The notes beneath the pieces are model-generated. The model did not search any database and was not told where the DNA came from. It saw nothing but the letters and a program-made list of their open reading frames with translations. From the NCBI RefSeq assembly GCF_018873765.1, contig NC_057923.1, positions 60,010,593 to 60,074,592 of the forward strand: a stretch of DNA of 64,000 nt, given 5' to 3'. This DNA is from Telopea speciosissima (Eukaryota > Streptophyta > Magnoliopsida > Proteales > Proteaceae). Below, piece after piece: positions 1-12,967 of the stretch (position 1 is its first letter; each line of letters starts with the position of its first letter). Both the position numbers and the translations under genes were made by a program.

Positions 1-2535
1 TAGACCAGGGTCTGAACACGTTCCTTTTAGGTCGGTCAGTTATTGATCTATAATCGGGCTCAAGTAATTGGACTATAATCATGCTTTAAACAGGCTAACT
101 CCTTCAAATTTACATTACCAGATCAATTGTACATTATCAAGGTTATTAAACTCAAAATTGGGATTTGAGTCGGGTCCAACTTATGTTGATTCCAATTCAG
201 CTGGAATTTATTAGGAATCAACTGAAATCAATCGGAACCCTAGAAACACAATGGGAATTGACCGTTTTGGAAAAGAGAAAACCCGATAGTAAACCGATTA
301 CTAACCATTAATTAAAAACCGAACAAACTGCACCAAAATCAATCGATCCTGAAAACTTCCTTAACGGTTTGGTTTCAGGTTGAGCTAATAACAAACCAAA
401 ACCGTTCAGTCTGATTGGAACCAAAACGAACCAACTAATTGACACCCTTATTTGAATCGGGTCCAATCAATTCTGATCTAATTTTGTTCCAAATTGACTA
501 GAATCGGTCAGATTCTGCATGAATCCTAGAAATGGAGTATGAACCGGCCGTTCCGAAACAAGAGGAATTGGGATATCGAAATTGGCTCACTCCGATCCCA
601 CTCTTATTTTCAAAACCCTAATTAGACCTTCCAAATAGAGCCCTGTCAGGAGACCAAAATCAATGTGTGATCTAATAGAAACTTTGCTTGTGTGTTTACA
701 TGACTTTAGATCCGATAGCGATGGAGGAGGACAGGAAGTGAAGGATGACTCAGAATACCAACAAAACTACCAATGAAGTCCATTCCTTTCTCCCACTTCA
801 TGGGCCCTTCCATGACAGAAAATGTAAGGCTACAAAGTGGGCCACGTGTAGATGGGTCCAGAGCATCTAACCGCTATTCTCATCACAAAAGGCCAGAAAC
901 AAAGATTGGCGGTCCGATTGATCCATATCTCTTTATCCCAATTCTTGGCATTATACAGTTAAATTATCAGCCATTTGGCTTTGAGCAAAAAGTATTTCTG
1001 CTAAATGGATCACCAGTTGGATTATCTTTGGGATCCGTGGGCCCGTGGCATCTTATCCCTTGCTTTTTTGGGGTTCCCTACATCCAAACATGTTTTTTAA
1101 TTTCATTTATTTCCATAAAGCCTGTTCCACTTCGGGAAGGAAAAAAAGCTCCTTTCTCTTCAGCACTTTCTAGCCCTAGCTTGCATGCAAAGTCGTGCTT
1201 ATTTACACTTGGACCATGGCTTGCGGTTTGGCAATTTCTTTTAATGTGTGTGGGTACTTGACATGTTACATATGCATCAATTAAGTATTAATTTTTTCTA
1301 TAAAAAAAATATATATATATTAATTTTCTGCTTTCTAAGAAATGTGTGGTCTTCGTGGGGGTCTATTTTGGCCTCTTTGTGGGTCCCTTGTATGGTCCCC
1401 AATAGGCCTTGCACCCAAAAAAAAAAGAGAGTCATGTTTCCATTTTAATTTGACATTTTTAAATTTATAGAATCTGATTTGAAAATTAGTTGGCATATGA
1501 GAAGAAAATCCATGGGAGAAGAGGGTTCTTGGTTGAAGGGATCCAAGGATTAGAGAATCAAAATTGGATCGGTTGAATCAATCAATCTCGATTCGTTGAT
1601 CAGGCTCAGCCACTCCCTATCTAAAGTTTAGGGTTAGGGCATATTTTCATCAGTTCCAACAATCTTATTTGATTATGATCTGATCCAGATCTGAATTGAT
1701 CGAGACCGATTCAGATTCAGATTCCAATTTTTTATTCTTTGATCTGTACACCACACTGATAGCAGTACAATTTCATCTACATAGAACCCACATGATCAAA
1801 ATAGAAGAAAAAATAATAAAGAACTTCCACTGTGAGGAAAATAATGAGTGTTGTAGGAAAATTTTCCCCTATTATATAAGTAACTGATTTTTCTTTGAAA
1901 TAATTAAGAGGGGAAAATAATTTAATAATAATATTAGGGAAAAAATACAAATTCCATATGTTTTTTCACATAATGACATATGAGGTCCAGGCCATGATCC
2001 ATGTGGACACATGTGGATGATACCATTCTTTGTATTACCATTGGTGTGATGCGTAGATTCCTTCCCATGTTGGTGTCACGAAAAATAATTTTAGTAATAA
2101 TAATACAATATATTACAATCATGGGGAATGGAGAATTGGAGAGTTATATTACAAAACGAATATCCCAAAAGGATCCCAAAAGCTATAAGACATGTCACAT
2201 GTTATGCAATTCAAAACGACAGGTTACAAAGCTCTCCTGTCTCGGTAGCTTTATAAAGGGAATCCCCTTCTTTCTCTCTCTCCATTTAATAGAATGATAA
2301 AGGCTGAATGGTCATAGTCAATAACAACATCATCATCATCATCATCCTCCACCTCATTCCCACTTCTGTTGAGCCATCCTGAGCTACCGGTCCGGTTCAA
2401 GCCCTGGTCCAATGCAAATTGGTCTGACCAAAATGCTGTATTTTCCATGCTTTAGCTCAAAACCATTCCTCAAAGGCTGATGAACACACATAGTTCTGTA
2501 CCTTGGAACTCTTCAAGCGTCAAACTTGTTAGGAC
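1..2535. other. Intergenic, repeat-like DNA with no supported gene
   Basis: No open frame here has protein-like character or splice-supported extension. The first 450 bases are rich in short phrases such as 'gaccgatt', 'attgacaccc' and 'ggtccaa', which recur near 51,560-52,030 and 14,260-14,400, so they look like remains of a dispersed element. There is an (AT)n run near 1308-1320. An (ATC)n run near 2328-2345 lies just downstream of the CTL stop codon and may fall in its 3' untranslated region. Confidence 0.5.
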
Positions 2536-5500
2536 CTACACCGTGAATCGCCGGGGAACAGGGACCCGAGGAGTCGGAACAATGTAAGCTTTGCCGTCTT
2601 TCATCAAGTCGAGCCGATCGGGAATTGTTCTATCAAATAACCTGTTGTCTGGGTTCTCTGCATAACACACATAGTAGCAGCTAACACAAGCGTGTGGTAA
2701 TGCCATTCCAATCCGAGTCTGTACATTAACAAACATGTAGAGCAAAAGTTTAGACCCAATGAACAGAGCAATGTGTTATGGTATAGAATTATTGACAAAT
2801 CCTACCATGAGGTATCCAATGAAGAATGCAAGGAGTGACACAGTGGCCGTGTAGCTCCGGTGAAGTGCCCACGACCACGACGCAGTGACAAGGACACAAA
2901 TGCAGCCGCTGCAAACTCCAGTCAAAAAGCAAATTGCGCTGGTTAGATCGGAATCGACTATGGCTTCCATTCCTTGTCTCTCAAACAAAGTCCATGTATC
3001 CTGTGCTGCCCTTACAAATCCCTTCCCATATGCAGCTATCTACACAACATCACATAAACATTCTTCATTTCCATCTAACATTAAACAATTTAATCTGATT
3101 TTAAAGAACAATCAAGACAGGTTAATTAAAGTTGTCAGTTATTCACTAGCATGATCAATGGTGACCTCTATACTTCTGTTTCAACTGGTGGATAAGGAAG
3201 GGGGTACACTTTGGACTAATGAGGTATCAAGTTTAATAGTCCGGTTCAGCCAATTGGATCAGGACTAAGTTTTCTTTCACCCATGGAGTAGAGAAATCTC
3301 CTTTCCACTGATGATGTGATTATGCGATTGGACTCCTACGTCATCATTATACTCTCACCCCCTATTGTAACATATTGAAAATATCCTTTCTCATGCTAAT
3401 CCAAAGGGTTAGATGTACTTAGATGCAAAGATTCCCCCCTCCCCTCCCTCCCTTCTCACCATTGGTGTAGAGAAACTTGGTCCTTTGGATTACTAGGCAT
3501 CAAACAACTTTTACAAGATTTTGGCTTTTCAACATCTTCTTCTGAGGTATTATTATAACTTTACCTAGAAGAAACGATTGGGACGAGTTTTCCTTCAACT
3601 ACGGTCAATGGGGGTCATCCATTGATGGAGTCCTTCATAAGGGATCATGCATAATAAGGGGTATGTCGGTCATTCATAAATAAGGGGGCAGATTTTTATA
3701 GCCATTGACGTGGATAAGTATGACTTTGAATAGAGTTGGTTGGAGAAAGAAGATTCCATTTAGTTGGAATAATACTGCGTTGAGGAACTGCCACATGGCA
3801 AAATGCTTTTGGGCCAATTCAGATTAAGATGATTGGGATCTTGGGCTATCTCGGACAAGTTTGCCACATGGCAAAATTTATAGCCACCCAGCTGTGGAAC
3901 TGAAAAACATGTAGATGTGGTTTCTGCCTCTCATGGATAAGTCCGGTCTGGCTGGTCTGATCAAACCGGGTAAACCTCCTGAACCAACCCAACTAAGAGG
4001 TCCTATGCCTAACATTTATAGTATGCAGTTATTGTCAATAAAGACCATCACAGAGACCATCTGAAAGGTAAAATTGCAATTCAATGGTTCGTAAGAAAAA
4101 AGACTTGCAATAGTTATGCGTTAAGCTGTCAACATCAACAGGTAAGGATACCTGAACAAACGCCCAGCCATTGCCGTATCTGAAGATGGTCTCCATGACT
4201 CTGAGACAGCAATGAGCGCAAGAGAACATGAATTCATCTTCACCTTCAAGCAAATTGAGAGCTCGAGCCACAATTCTCAGAGCTTCGATCGCAGGCACAA
4301 AGAACGAACCCAGACAAGCACTTCCAAGGTTCCTTGACATGGCTCTCTGGAAGCAGAATTGGGTGTTCGATTGCATTCCTCTGAGGTAGTAAAGAGCGAT
4401 AACCCGACTTACAGTTAAATTAGCTACGTTTCTCATTACCTCTGCTATCCAAGCCATGCTCAAGATCAGAGCGATTATGATTAATGGTGGAACGTAGAAA
4501 TTAAGGGCTCCAACTATGGCAAAAACCCAAATTGATATCCACATGAAACACATCCCAAGCATCCAGTAAGTGGGTTGACTGAGATCAGGGAATTTCGCGG
4601 CTGGTTCGAGCGATTTGGTGATAACTGTTGCACAAAACTTCGTTCTCTGTGTGACCCAACACGCATAGAGGCCATTACCGACCGCGAAGAGTAGAAAGAC
4701 AACACCAACGCCGTCCGTGGAAGCCCTCTGGAAGCAGAGGAGGAGAACTCCTGCAGCCATGGACGTGGTGAAGGTGCTCCAAAGTATGAAATTAACCATG
4801 AAATGGGGCCAGTGTCTAATTGCCTTTTGCCACAAGAAGGCAAGCATGATGCTTAGAACAGTTGCGCCTTCAGCTTGGGGAAACCAATACTTAAACATCC
4901 TCTTCTCTTCTCTTGCAGTTTTACCTTTTTCGAAGAGCCCCTGAACTGCCTTGAATACAAGAAAACAGATTAACCCAACTGAGGCCACCATGTGGAGAAG
5001 AAACAGAAACAGAAATATTCGATTCGTATAAGCCCTTGAATTCAGAGTAGCCAACGTTTCCTGCTTACAATTGAAAGAACACACAAAAAAAACCCAGAAA
5101 AAAAAATTAAAGTCAACAACTTGTAATACGAGAACTACGAGAACAAAATCAAGCTATCTTGCAATCTATTTCACTTACTCGTGGAGTTGTTGAAAGAGGA
5201 GCCTGCGAAGGAGGAGGAGGAGGAGGAGGAGGCTGTGAAGTAGGACGAGTTTGAAAACGAACAGGTCGAACACCTTGAATGATAACTCTAAGAGGGTTCG
5301 ACGGGTTCAAAGTTCGCAGCTTGGAGACTTTAAATTCAGTCGGAGATGATTCTGCAACCACCTTTTCCTCTAAACCCATATTTTCTTTAACGGGTTCCTT
5401 CACATCTCCATTATCTCTCTCTTCCCCCTTCTTCTCACCTTCTTCTTTTCTCACTGGAACTACTTTGCTTTCTTCCTCCATCACCTAAAGAAAATTTCAC

Positions 5501-5610
5501 AAATATCTCTGCAACATTAAAAACCCCTGAAAAGAAAAACAGAGACACAGAGACAAAAAAGAAGATAAATGGATAGTTTCAGCGGTTCTTACAACGTCAG
5601 CTGCGCCCAT
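2536..5610 (-). CDS. Choline transporter-like (CTL/PNS1 family) membrane protein
   Basis: A five-exon gene encoding 549 aa. Exons (minus strand): 5610-5593, 5484-5179, 5060-4152, 3039-2806, 2718-2536. All four introns are GT-AG and phase 0. The first exon is a mini-exon of six codons (MGAADV) with donor GTAAGA; without it the next exon would still offer an in-frame ATG at 5481, so the start is likely but not certain. Residues 1-108 are hydrophilic, with an eight-proline run, and are probably cytosolic. From about residue 122 come roughly ten hydrophobic segments typical of plasma-membrane choline transporter-like proteins. The C-terminal exon carries the family-typical block ACVSCYYVCYAENPDNRLFD followed by a basic-proline tail. 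The length matches plant CTL proteins. Family membership is clear from sequence pattern; the actual substrate is not, since choline transport is shown only for some members. Confidence 0.9.
3670..3790 (+). mobile_element. RTE-type LINE 3' tail fragment in CTL intron 3
   Basis: The phrase 'gactttgaatagag' followed by 'ccatttagttggaataa' and 'gttgag' resembles the 3' end of the RTE LINE piece at 46,960-47,330 (tagctttgaatagagcag, ccctatttagttggaataa, gctgagttga). It lies inside the 1.1-kb intron between CTL exons 3 and 4 (numbered from the mini-exon). It is only the terminal scrap, with no coding capacity. Confidence 0.5.
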
Positions 5611-8125
5611 CTCTGTTGAGAAATCTTGGGAAACTGGAAAGAGATGGTGGAAATGGAGTCGGCGGTCGTATCTGGTTGATTCTTTGGTCTATTTCTCCGG
5701 CTCTGCTCAAGTTAGTAGCTAAATGCTTAAGATTTTAACCCCAAGTTCTCACAATTTTGGTAGCTTTAACCCTTTTGAGAATCTCTCTACCAAAAATGCA
5801 AACCCTTTTGAGGATCTTGGTGTGAGGGTTTTCCCATCTACATCCGCACCTTTCATTGGCAGGGCGTGTAAGGAAATAAGGCATGCTTCTAAAGAACAGA
5901 GAACAGACAATAATTTATTTATATTTTTTTGGGGGCGGGGGGTGGGGGGTTATAATGTTCGAATTAATTAAATTTTAATATAACAAATGGGGAATAACTG
6001 TAAGTGACGTTAGTGAAACACTGAAACATGCGACAGTTGACGGCAAATAAATTAAGGACAGAAGCTTTATTTGAATCCAATTTTCTTTTGTACCTAACGC
6101 TAAGTTTTGACCGTTGGTAGGCGGACTCGGACTTGACCCACCCATATTGGACTCTCTCGTGAGTTGAGTTGTTACCGATTCATATCTTGTCAAAGGAGGA
6201 GTCTGTGTCACAAGTCATAACTTCTAGGTTTCATCCTTCTTTTCTATCAAAAAAAAAAGTTTCATCCTTCATCTAGAAGGAATTAGGAACCTTGTAAAAC
6301 TTTCAAAGGGACCTAGTTTCTTAAATATAGGGTGAAGAAAGAATCTCTTAATCCATAAGTTGTGTGATTTGGATTTTTTTTCGTTGGGGGGGGGGTGTTG
6401 GTTAAGGACATTTGGATGAGACTTTGAAATAGTTAAATAAGTATTTTGAACCTTATATAATAGGGTGGAAGGAATAATGAAACTCCAATGACTAGATTCT
6501 CTTCACCAACTCTTAAATGAAGTAGATAAATTCAGGGGCATTCATAGATTATTGGTTGAACGATAACTAGCATGGTTTAAGAAATCACTATCGATACTAA
6601 TATTGATCTCGGTCGATAACTATACGATACTGGTATGGATCGATCCAGATCAGCTCATACCGGATGGTTTTGAACCCATTTTTTCTTCTAATTTGATTTT
6701 TGGACTTGTCATACTGTTACAGCAATATGGTATTGATCAACTGTGCTGATACCGATACAAATTGACCAATACTATCGATCTAATACTGATTACTTAAACC
6801 ATGATTACCTAGTTGTGCCAAATGGAATGATATTATCAATTTTAATTGAGTTTATTAGACCAGAGTCGAATTTTAAACACAATTTACCATACATCATGTA
6901 ATAGTAGACACCTTCTCTGCCCCTCCATAGACCTTGATTTCTCACTGTTTTTGTTTTCCCATTCCACCAACTTTTGTTTAGGCTTAAACTTGATATATGA
7001 GTCTTACCAAAAAAAAAAAAAAACTTGACATATGAGCAAGTAGCTTCGTAAGTCTTCAAAATTTCAATCCCATCCGACCTATCACATGGAATAACTAGGG
7101 GTTGGAATCTTTGGATACCTTTGGCAACTTTTTTTTCTTCTTCTTTTTAAAGGGATGGGGACTCTCGGGATAGGAAAGTGGAATTTTTTTTTTTTGTTTG
7201 GTACAAAAGTACAATCTATTTGGAGTTCGGCTCCTCTGCACGTATCAAGAGGTGAACGTATATGTGAGAGCCAATCATCTATCATATTTTTGCCTTTTTT
7301 GCCATTTACAAAGGGAGGAGGGGTTTTTATGGAAACAAAATTAAAATGTGATAGGCTCTAGATGCATGTTCATCTGTTGATACGTGCAGTTGATCCATTC
7401 TCGTGGTGGGTATAATAAAACTAAAGTTTCAAGTATTAATGGCGTTATTAGATCCTTTAATGTAAGTATTCTTTTATCATAATAATTTTCTTGGAAAAGT
7501 ATTTTAGACACCTAGTCTAGACGTTATCTCTATGCACCAGTAACAAGCCCTGTGCCTAGACACATGATCACGCAAAATAACCGTCATAACCTTAGGAATT
7601 TCTACATTTTCATGGGGGCACGATGATCATTTCACGTGGCCTTGTGTCTGGGTGTAGAAGCCTGTGTCACACATAATCGGGAAGCGTTTTCTTTCTCATA
7701 AGATTAACCATATTTTTTTACCCATTGTCATATTCTCAAAAGTCATTTAATGATCTATTTAATGTAGGAAACAATGGGTTTTCAAATAAGACATGTATTA
7801 AATGACTTTCAACTTCTTTGAAAAATCCCTATTTACCCCCTACATTTAATACTACATTAAATAATTTTGGAGAAAAACTGAAGAAGGCAAGTAACAAAAA
7901 AGTAAGATTATAATTTGCTAATTTGCTTCAGCCTCAAAAGTCAATCATATAACTTCATATGTATCTGCATATTGAAAATTTAATTGCTTTGTTTGCCATT
8001 CCATCAAAATCAGATCAACTAAAGAATCCATTGAAAGGGACTCCCCCCTCCCCTATGCATTAATGGTGTGCATGATATTTCAGTGAAAGTCTGGTTTTAA
8101 CATTAAAGTTAGACGGGTCCTTTGC
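5611..8125. other. Intergenic region upstream of the CTL gene
   Basis: The first 100-200 bases probably hold the CTL promoter and 5' leader, but no convincing TATA box was found. The rest is AT-rich, with G-runs at 5931-5949 and 6385-6396 and no credible coding frame. Around 6570-6800 is a diverged palindromic repeat built on 'ccgatac/gatcgatc' phrases. Around 7490-7690 'gtgcctagacac' and 'cttgtgtctgggtg' face each other, suggesting an old MITE. Confidence 0.4.
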
Positions 8126-9290
8126 CTCCAATTGCAAAGAAACACAACAGAATCTCCTCTCTCTCTCTCTCTCTTTCTCTCTCGGCTTTTTGGACTTCGT
8201 AAATAAGGATGCAAATGGATCAGATTTGGATGGATCCTGGCATTATCATATTCGTATCTGTTTATATTCGGACGAATTCGGATAACATCCTATCGATTTT
8301 CGGACGGATTCAAATAATTTATGGATAGTGATTTTTTGAATACGAATTCTCCTAAATGGATATGAACGCGGATTGAATACGAATATTTGACTATCCGTTG
8401 ATATCTTTACCGTTTGTTGATGAGCGTTAGGATTTAGACTTGAGAGTTCAACAATTACCATTTTTTCTATTCTTCTTAGTCTTTGATTTTCTTACGATTT
8501 TTACTTTTGATTTTATCTTATATTTATTTTAATAGATATGGAATTTCATGTATCACAATGCAAAAAACAATATATATAAACCAATAGAAAATCTAGAAAA
8601 AAAATCACATTATCTTAACACAAAATCCAATAAGGTAACTTAATTGGATAGACAGACACAAAGATAAATTTCATACATTTTATTACCCTCGAATTGATAA
8701 ACGAATCAGATAATAATCGGTCAGATATGGGGATTATCATATTCGTGTCCAATTAGTTTTTGGACGGATTCGGATTCTCCTAAACAGATACGAACACGAA
8801 TCGAATACGGATTTTCAAATATCCGTTGACATCCTTAATTGTAAACCCAATTACAAAGAAACACAACAGAAACACCTCTCTCTCTCCCTCTCCCTTTTGG
8901 ACTTGTAAACCCAATTGCAAAGAAACACAACAGAAACTCCTCTCTCTCTCTCTGCTCTGCCTGGAGCCCTTTGCCTTTTGGACTAGTAAATACAAAATTG
9001 CATAGAAACACAACAATATGTCCTCTCTCTCTCTCTCTCTCTGCCTAGAGCCCTTGCCTTTTGGACTTGTGAATACAATTGCCTAGAAACACAACAGAAA
9101 CTACTCTGCAAAGAAACACAACAATAACTCCTCTTTCTCTCGGCCTAGAGCCCTTGCCTTTGGACTCGTGAATACAATTGCCTAGAAACACAACAGAAAC
9201 TACTCTCTCTCTCTCTCTCTCTCCTTCTCCCCCCCCCCTACAGCCCTTGCCTTTTGGACTTGTGAATACAAACATACAATTGCGTAGAAA
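8126..9290. repeat. CT-rich tandem array (~70-110 bp unit) interrupted by a transposon-like insert
   Basis: A unit built from 'aattgcaaagaaacacaac', a (CT)n tract, 'gccttttggactt' and 'gtaaatac' is repeated about six times between 8126 and 9290. The first copy is separated from the rest by the element at 8204-8835, which therefore inserted into an existing array. Open frames across it are low-complexity shadows (SLSLSL and RERERE). Confidence 0.75.
8204..8835. mobile_element. Composite MITE-like insertion, 'cggatacgaat' family
   Basis: It starts with aaggatgcaaatggat and ends with atccgttgacatcctt; these are terminal inverted repeats with few mismatches. The interior is rich in 'cggattcgaatacg' phrases and carries a second inward copy of the end motif near 8395-8412, so it may be two nested elements. 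Its middle and right part reappear in inverse orientation, split by another insertion, at 18,990-20,790. Related elements lie at 22,720-23,153, 26,783-27,214 and 57,965-58,221. Confidence 0.65.
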
Positions 9291-9299
9291 TACAGCATA

Positions 9300-11400
9300 A
9301 ATGTGACTTTCTCTCTCACATTTCTGTTTAGGGAGAACAAGAAAGTGTTACCAAACCCATTATATTCAAGCATTGATAAAGGGAAGGTTCAAGTTTTAAC
9401 CCCCCCCCATCGTCTTCCTCATTAAAATGTAAATAGAGATATTAGGGAAGGTGTAGAACAAAATGACAAATTGAGAACCACACGGTAATAGTGGGGTCCG
9501 AAGGATCTAAGATTATTCTATCTTCTTGGTAGTTTGAAATATTGGTTTAAAGAGAAAAGTTTAAAAATCCGGAATTGGGATGAATCGTTCGGATTTTTTA
9601 ACCCTCGGTGATAAATGCTAAATAAAAGCGGGGAGAAAGAACATTAATCGAGTAACTGGTGTTGTGTCTTGGCATGTACCTGTGCCTAGGCACAACCTCG
9701 TGTAAAATGATCAATACATTCCCTAGAAAGACAGAAAAAACCAGAGGTATATCGCTCATTTCATGTATGACTGTGTCTGGATGCAGGTACACATCGAGGC
9801 ATAACACTGGTTAACGCTTATTTTCCCTTAAAAGTGATTGCCCTTTTATTTCCTGGGTCATTCAAATGCAAAGATTACAAACAGGGTCTGTCAGCTTAGT
9901 TGTAGTGTTAGTAGTCTGTAGTGATTCCATGATTCATCTTTTGAGGTTATTGTCTCGTCTTTTTAGGCTCCTGGTCCCAATATTTGATTCGCACTACACA
10001 TTTATTAATTTTTCAGTCTCTCTCTTTTTTCTTTTTTATAATGGAAAAATATTCTCTTTGGGAAATCAGAAAGGCGTTGCCACGCTCAGACACAATGGGG
10101 GTAAAATAACCATCTCATTCCCATATAAGATCAAAATTCCACCCCCAAGATGCTAGTGCAATAATCAACTCTTCTCTGAGACTGAATGATTACAAGCCAC
10201 GGTGAGAACAGTGGGATTTGAACTTAAGACGACAGAGTTTATGGCTCATACAAACTCTTAACTACTAGCCAACACCCCATAGGCTCTCTCTCTCTCTCTC
10301 TCAATTCTCCAACACTGGATATAGAAAACTAAGCAGTAGTGGGACCCACATGTTCCAATATGCTTGCATGTTTAGGTCATTAATTTAGCACAGGCCCACC
10401 ATCTGAATAAATAGTCGTTTTGATTGTTTGGGAGAGAGACATGAGAGGGATTACATGCAATATCCTAGTTGGAGCCACGTCAACTTGGCTCCCCTACCCG
10501 ATCTTCGTGCCTTATCTCTCGCTCTCACCCAGTGAACTATATCACTTTCAGATTATTAATGAATGGGGTAAGGGTTCCCCACGATGGGAATCACATCCAA
10601 CCAATGGCTATGTGGGAAAAATGATATAATCTACATTTTTTGGTATTTACACTCATATAATCTACATGGGGTAATATAGAAAAAACAGTAAATCACTTCC
10701 AAATTGGGCAAAAGAAGACTGACATGACACAGAAAGAGAGAAATGACTGCCCTACTCTCATGAGTTGAAAAATCTCACCTTATTGAATGTCTTGTAAATA
10801 TTCATTGATCCCGTGCTGATGCAAAGACTACACAACCTGACAGTGATCTCCCTTCAGGTAATGAGAACGCACTCTTGTGTCTGGCATAGGAGTCACATGA
10901 CCAATAACATTTTTTCCTATAAAAAAAATCACGTGAGAAGACGACATCAGGGCAACTTTACGCACCTCCCAACTACCCCCAAAAATAAAAACCATGATTC
11001 CTATCCCTACTTGTGAGCACCTCTCATAAACCTCACTTTCAGTAAGGTGACACACTATCAAGATCATGGTTTAAAAAATCAGATTGGAATCGATGGATTT
11101 CCGATTAATATTTTCCTCAATCTATTTTGGAATCGGACATGAATGCTATTTTATCTTCATTTGTTGATCTTTTTACTTATACAATACTTTTAAATTAAAA
11201 ACTCGTAAAAAAATTAAAAATAAAATCTGACTGAGTCTATGACATCCTTGCTCCTTCCCAATTCCATTTTCTACGGTTTTAGCTGATTCCGACCAGATCC
11301 CAAATCCAATTCTGGGTTTTAAAACCTTCATCTTGCTTTGATTCTTCTTCTTATTAATTTTTTGATGTTACTTTTTTTTTTTTTTTTTGACAAAAGAAAA
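9300..11400. other. Intergenic repeat-rich region
   Basis: No supported gene. Around 9640-9810 is an imperfect inverted repeat (gtgttgtgtcttggcatg facing catcgaggcataacac), probably an old MITE. Around 10,790-10,930 'gatcccgtgctgatgcaaag' resembles sequence near 49,240 and 52,990, pointing to another MITE family. The remaining stretches show no recognised feature. Confidence 0.4.
10195..10285 (-). mobile_element. tRNA-derived SINE fragment
   Basis: On the minus strand, 'gttggctagtagttaagag' followed about 30 bases later by 'aagttcaaatcccact' has the layout of a pol III internal promoter (A-box-like then B-box GTTCAAATCC). There is no full cloverleaf, so this is a SINE head rather than a tRNA gene. 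Confidence 0.45.
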
Positions 11401-11407
11401 GATTATA

Positions 11408-11582
11408 TAAAGTTAAGGGGAAAGGTTTCGTCCACGGTCGTGTAAACTGTGTACGTGAGAAGGTCTCTCACAAAAAATTGAAAAAGTCATAAATACTCAC
11501 CCGTTAATTAATGCTTTGAAACTCTCACCCTCTCACATACACGGTTTACACGACCGTGTATGAAACCTTCCCCCTAAAACTA
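11408..11582. mobile_element. 159-bp MITE with ~30-bp inverted ends (copy 1)
   Basis: The element spans 11,416-11,574. Its ends aggggaaaggtttcgtccac and tgtatgaaaccttcccc are inverted, and the symmetry continues inward as cggtcgtgtaaac facing gtttacacgaccg. Flanks taaagtta and taaaacta are an imperfect 8-bp target duplication. A sister copy of nearly equal length lies at 52,669-52,825. Confidence 0.8.
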
Positions 11583-12220
11583 AAGAGAAGAGAACAGGTA
11601 GGAGGCGTTGCGACTTGCCTTGTCCTTACAGTGGTGGAAATTAATAGTCTCAAAGTTGTTAGATTTTTCAGCTAGGGAAAAAAAAGAGGTATGAGGTCCA
11701 GGGGATAGGATGTGAGTGAGGGTAGGTAAAGAGATAAAAAAAGCTCATTGTTGCAGAGCCAAATATGTTGGATGGAAATGCTTTCCTTTGTTGCTTTTTC
11801 CCAGCCTTGAAGGAGACCGAAGAGCTCTGCTTCCTTTGGATCCTGCACTTCGACTCTACCTGCATCTGTTACAAAACTTTGTCAATTTATCAAGAGGTTA
11901 AAGTTCCACTTGACTAAAGTAACTTTAGGTTCATAGATTCCTGCAACCATTAAACCAGTCATATGTATCATGATGTTAGTAGAAATATGTGTAAATGATT
12001 CACAAAATGGAGTCGGATTTGAATATGGATTCATAATAGGAGGACTGATCTGGAGATCAGAAACCCATTTTAAAACATTTTTAATGTTAGACTGTTAGTA
12101 CTTTAGGAGGAGGAGGTCAAGCAAAAATCAATCTTCAATTCATGCCTCGACATCTTGGACCCACATAATCCAGGCCAAATCGCTGTAACTGAGCCAATTT
12201 TTTGCCTTGTTTGGGTTAGG

Positions 12221-12811
12221 GTTGAGTTTAGGGATGCAACCATGCCGACCTGGGATATCCAACTCCCAAGCCCAGCTTACCAGGCCCAACACAACCCAGC
12301 TCAACCCTGATTGGGTCGGGCTTTGCCGGGTTGGCCTTGATTGACCCTGGCAACTCCTATTTTGTTGTTTCAGGGCTAGGCAAGGACGGGCTAGCTCTGT
12401 TTTTCCACCGTATGTATGAAATTATTATTGTATTATATATTACATATTTGGGATAGAGAATGCTGCCTGATCATATGCTGGTTGCGCCAGACACAACCCC
12501 CTTAAATGACTACATTGCCCCCCACAAAATGAAAAATCACTCTGATCGATGCCCCTGCATGTCTCCTCATTGGCCCTCGTACTAGTGCAGGAGCCACACG
12601 ACTGGGCATTGTTCTTCTTCCCAACCTATATATTTATATATACATGGTCATCCTAAGCCTGGCCCCACCCTACCACTGGGTCTAGAATTATCAACCCTTA
12701 CCCAACCCTTGGGCTAAAAAGTCTGCCCAAGCCCTATCGAGTCAAGGAGGGCTTAGAGGGCTTGGGCAGACACGGGCTCATCAGGCCAAACTTGCACCCC
12801 TTAGTTGAGTC
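12221..12811. mobile_element. hAT-like MITE, TIR 'TAGGGRTGCAA', with a nested insert
   Basis: The element spans 12,229-12,803. It starts tagggatgcaac and ends cttgcacccctta, which are inverted. Flanks gttgagtt and gttgagtc form an 8-bp duplication with one mismatch, typical of hAT elements. The interior is dominated by 'gcccagcccaa' phrases. Near 12,460-12,640 a separate inverted-repeat sequence (gcctgatcatatgctg ... ccacacgactgggc) appears to be nested. The relative at 49,550-50,006 has the same ends and interior. Confidence 0.75.
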
Positions 12812-12967
12812 TGATGCAACTTGGGTCTAGAAAATTCAGACCCACCAAAGCCAACAAATAGGGGTATCAAAAGTAAAGGTGTCAACCAAACCAAACCGTT
12901 TACTAAATGGTTGAGTTACGAGACTATATAATATATTTTTTGGGGGGAATGAATAAAAATTATGTTT

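Noticed and set aside
773-1261. 162-codon open frame
   Set aside because: Composition and context are those of chance frames in AT-rich plant DNA; no domain, signal or splice partner, and it lies in repeat-like sequence.
4514-4944. Alternative frames over the CTL main exon
   Set aside because: Shadow frames of the 4152-5060 exon; only the chosen frame gives the conserved CTL sequence and phase-0 junctions.
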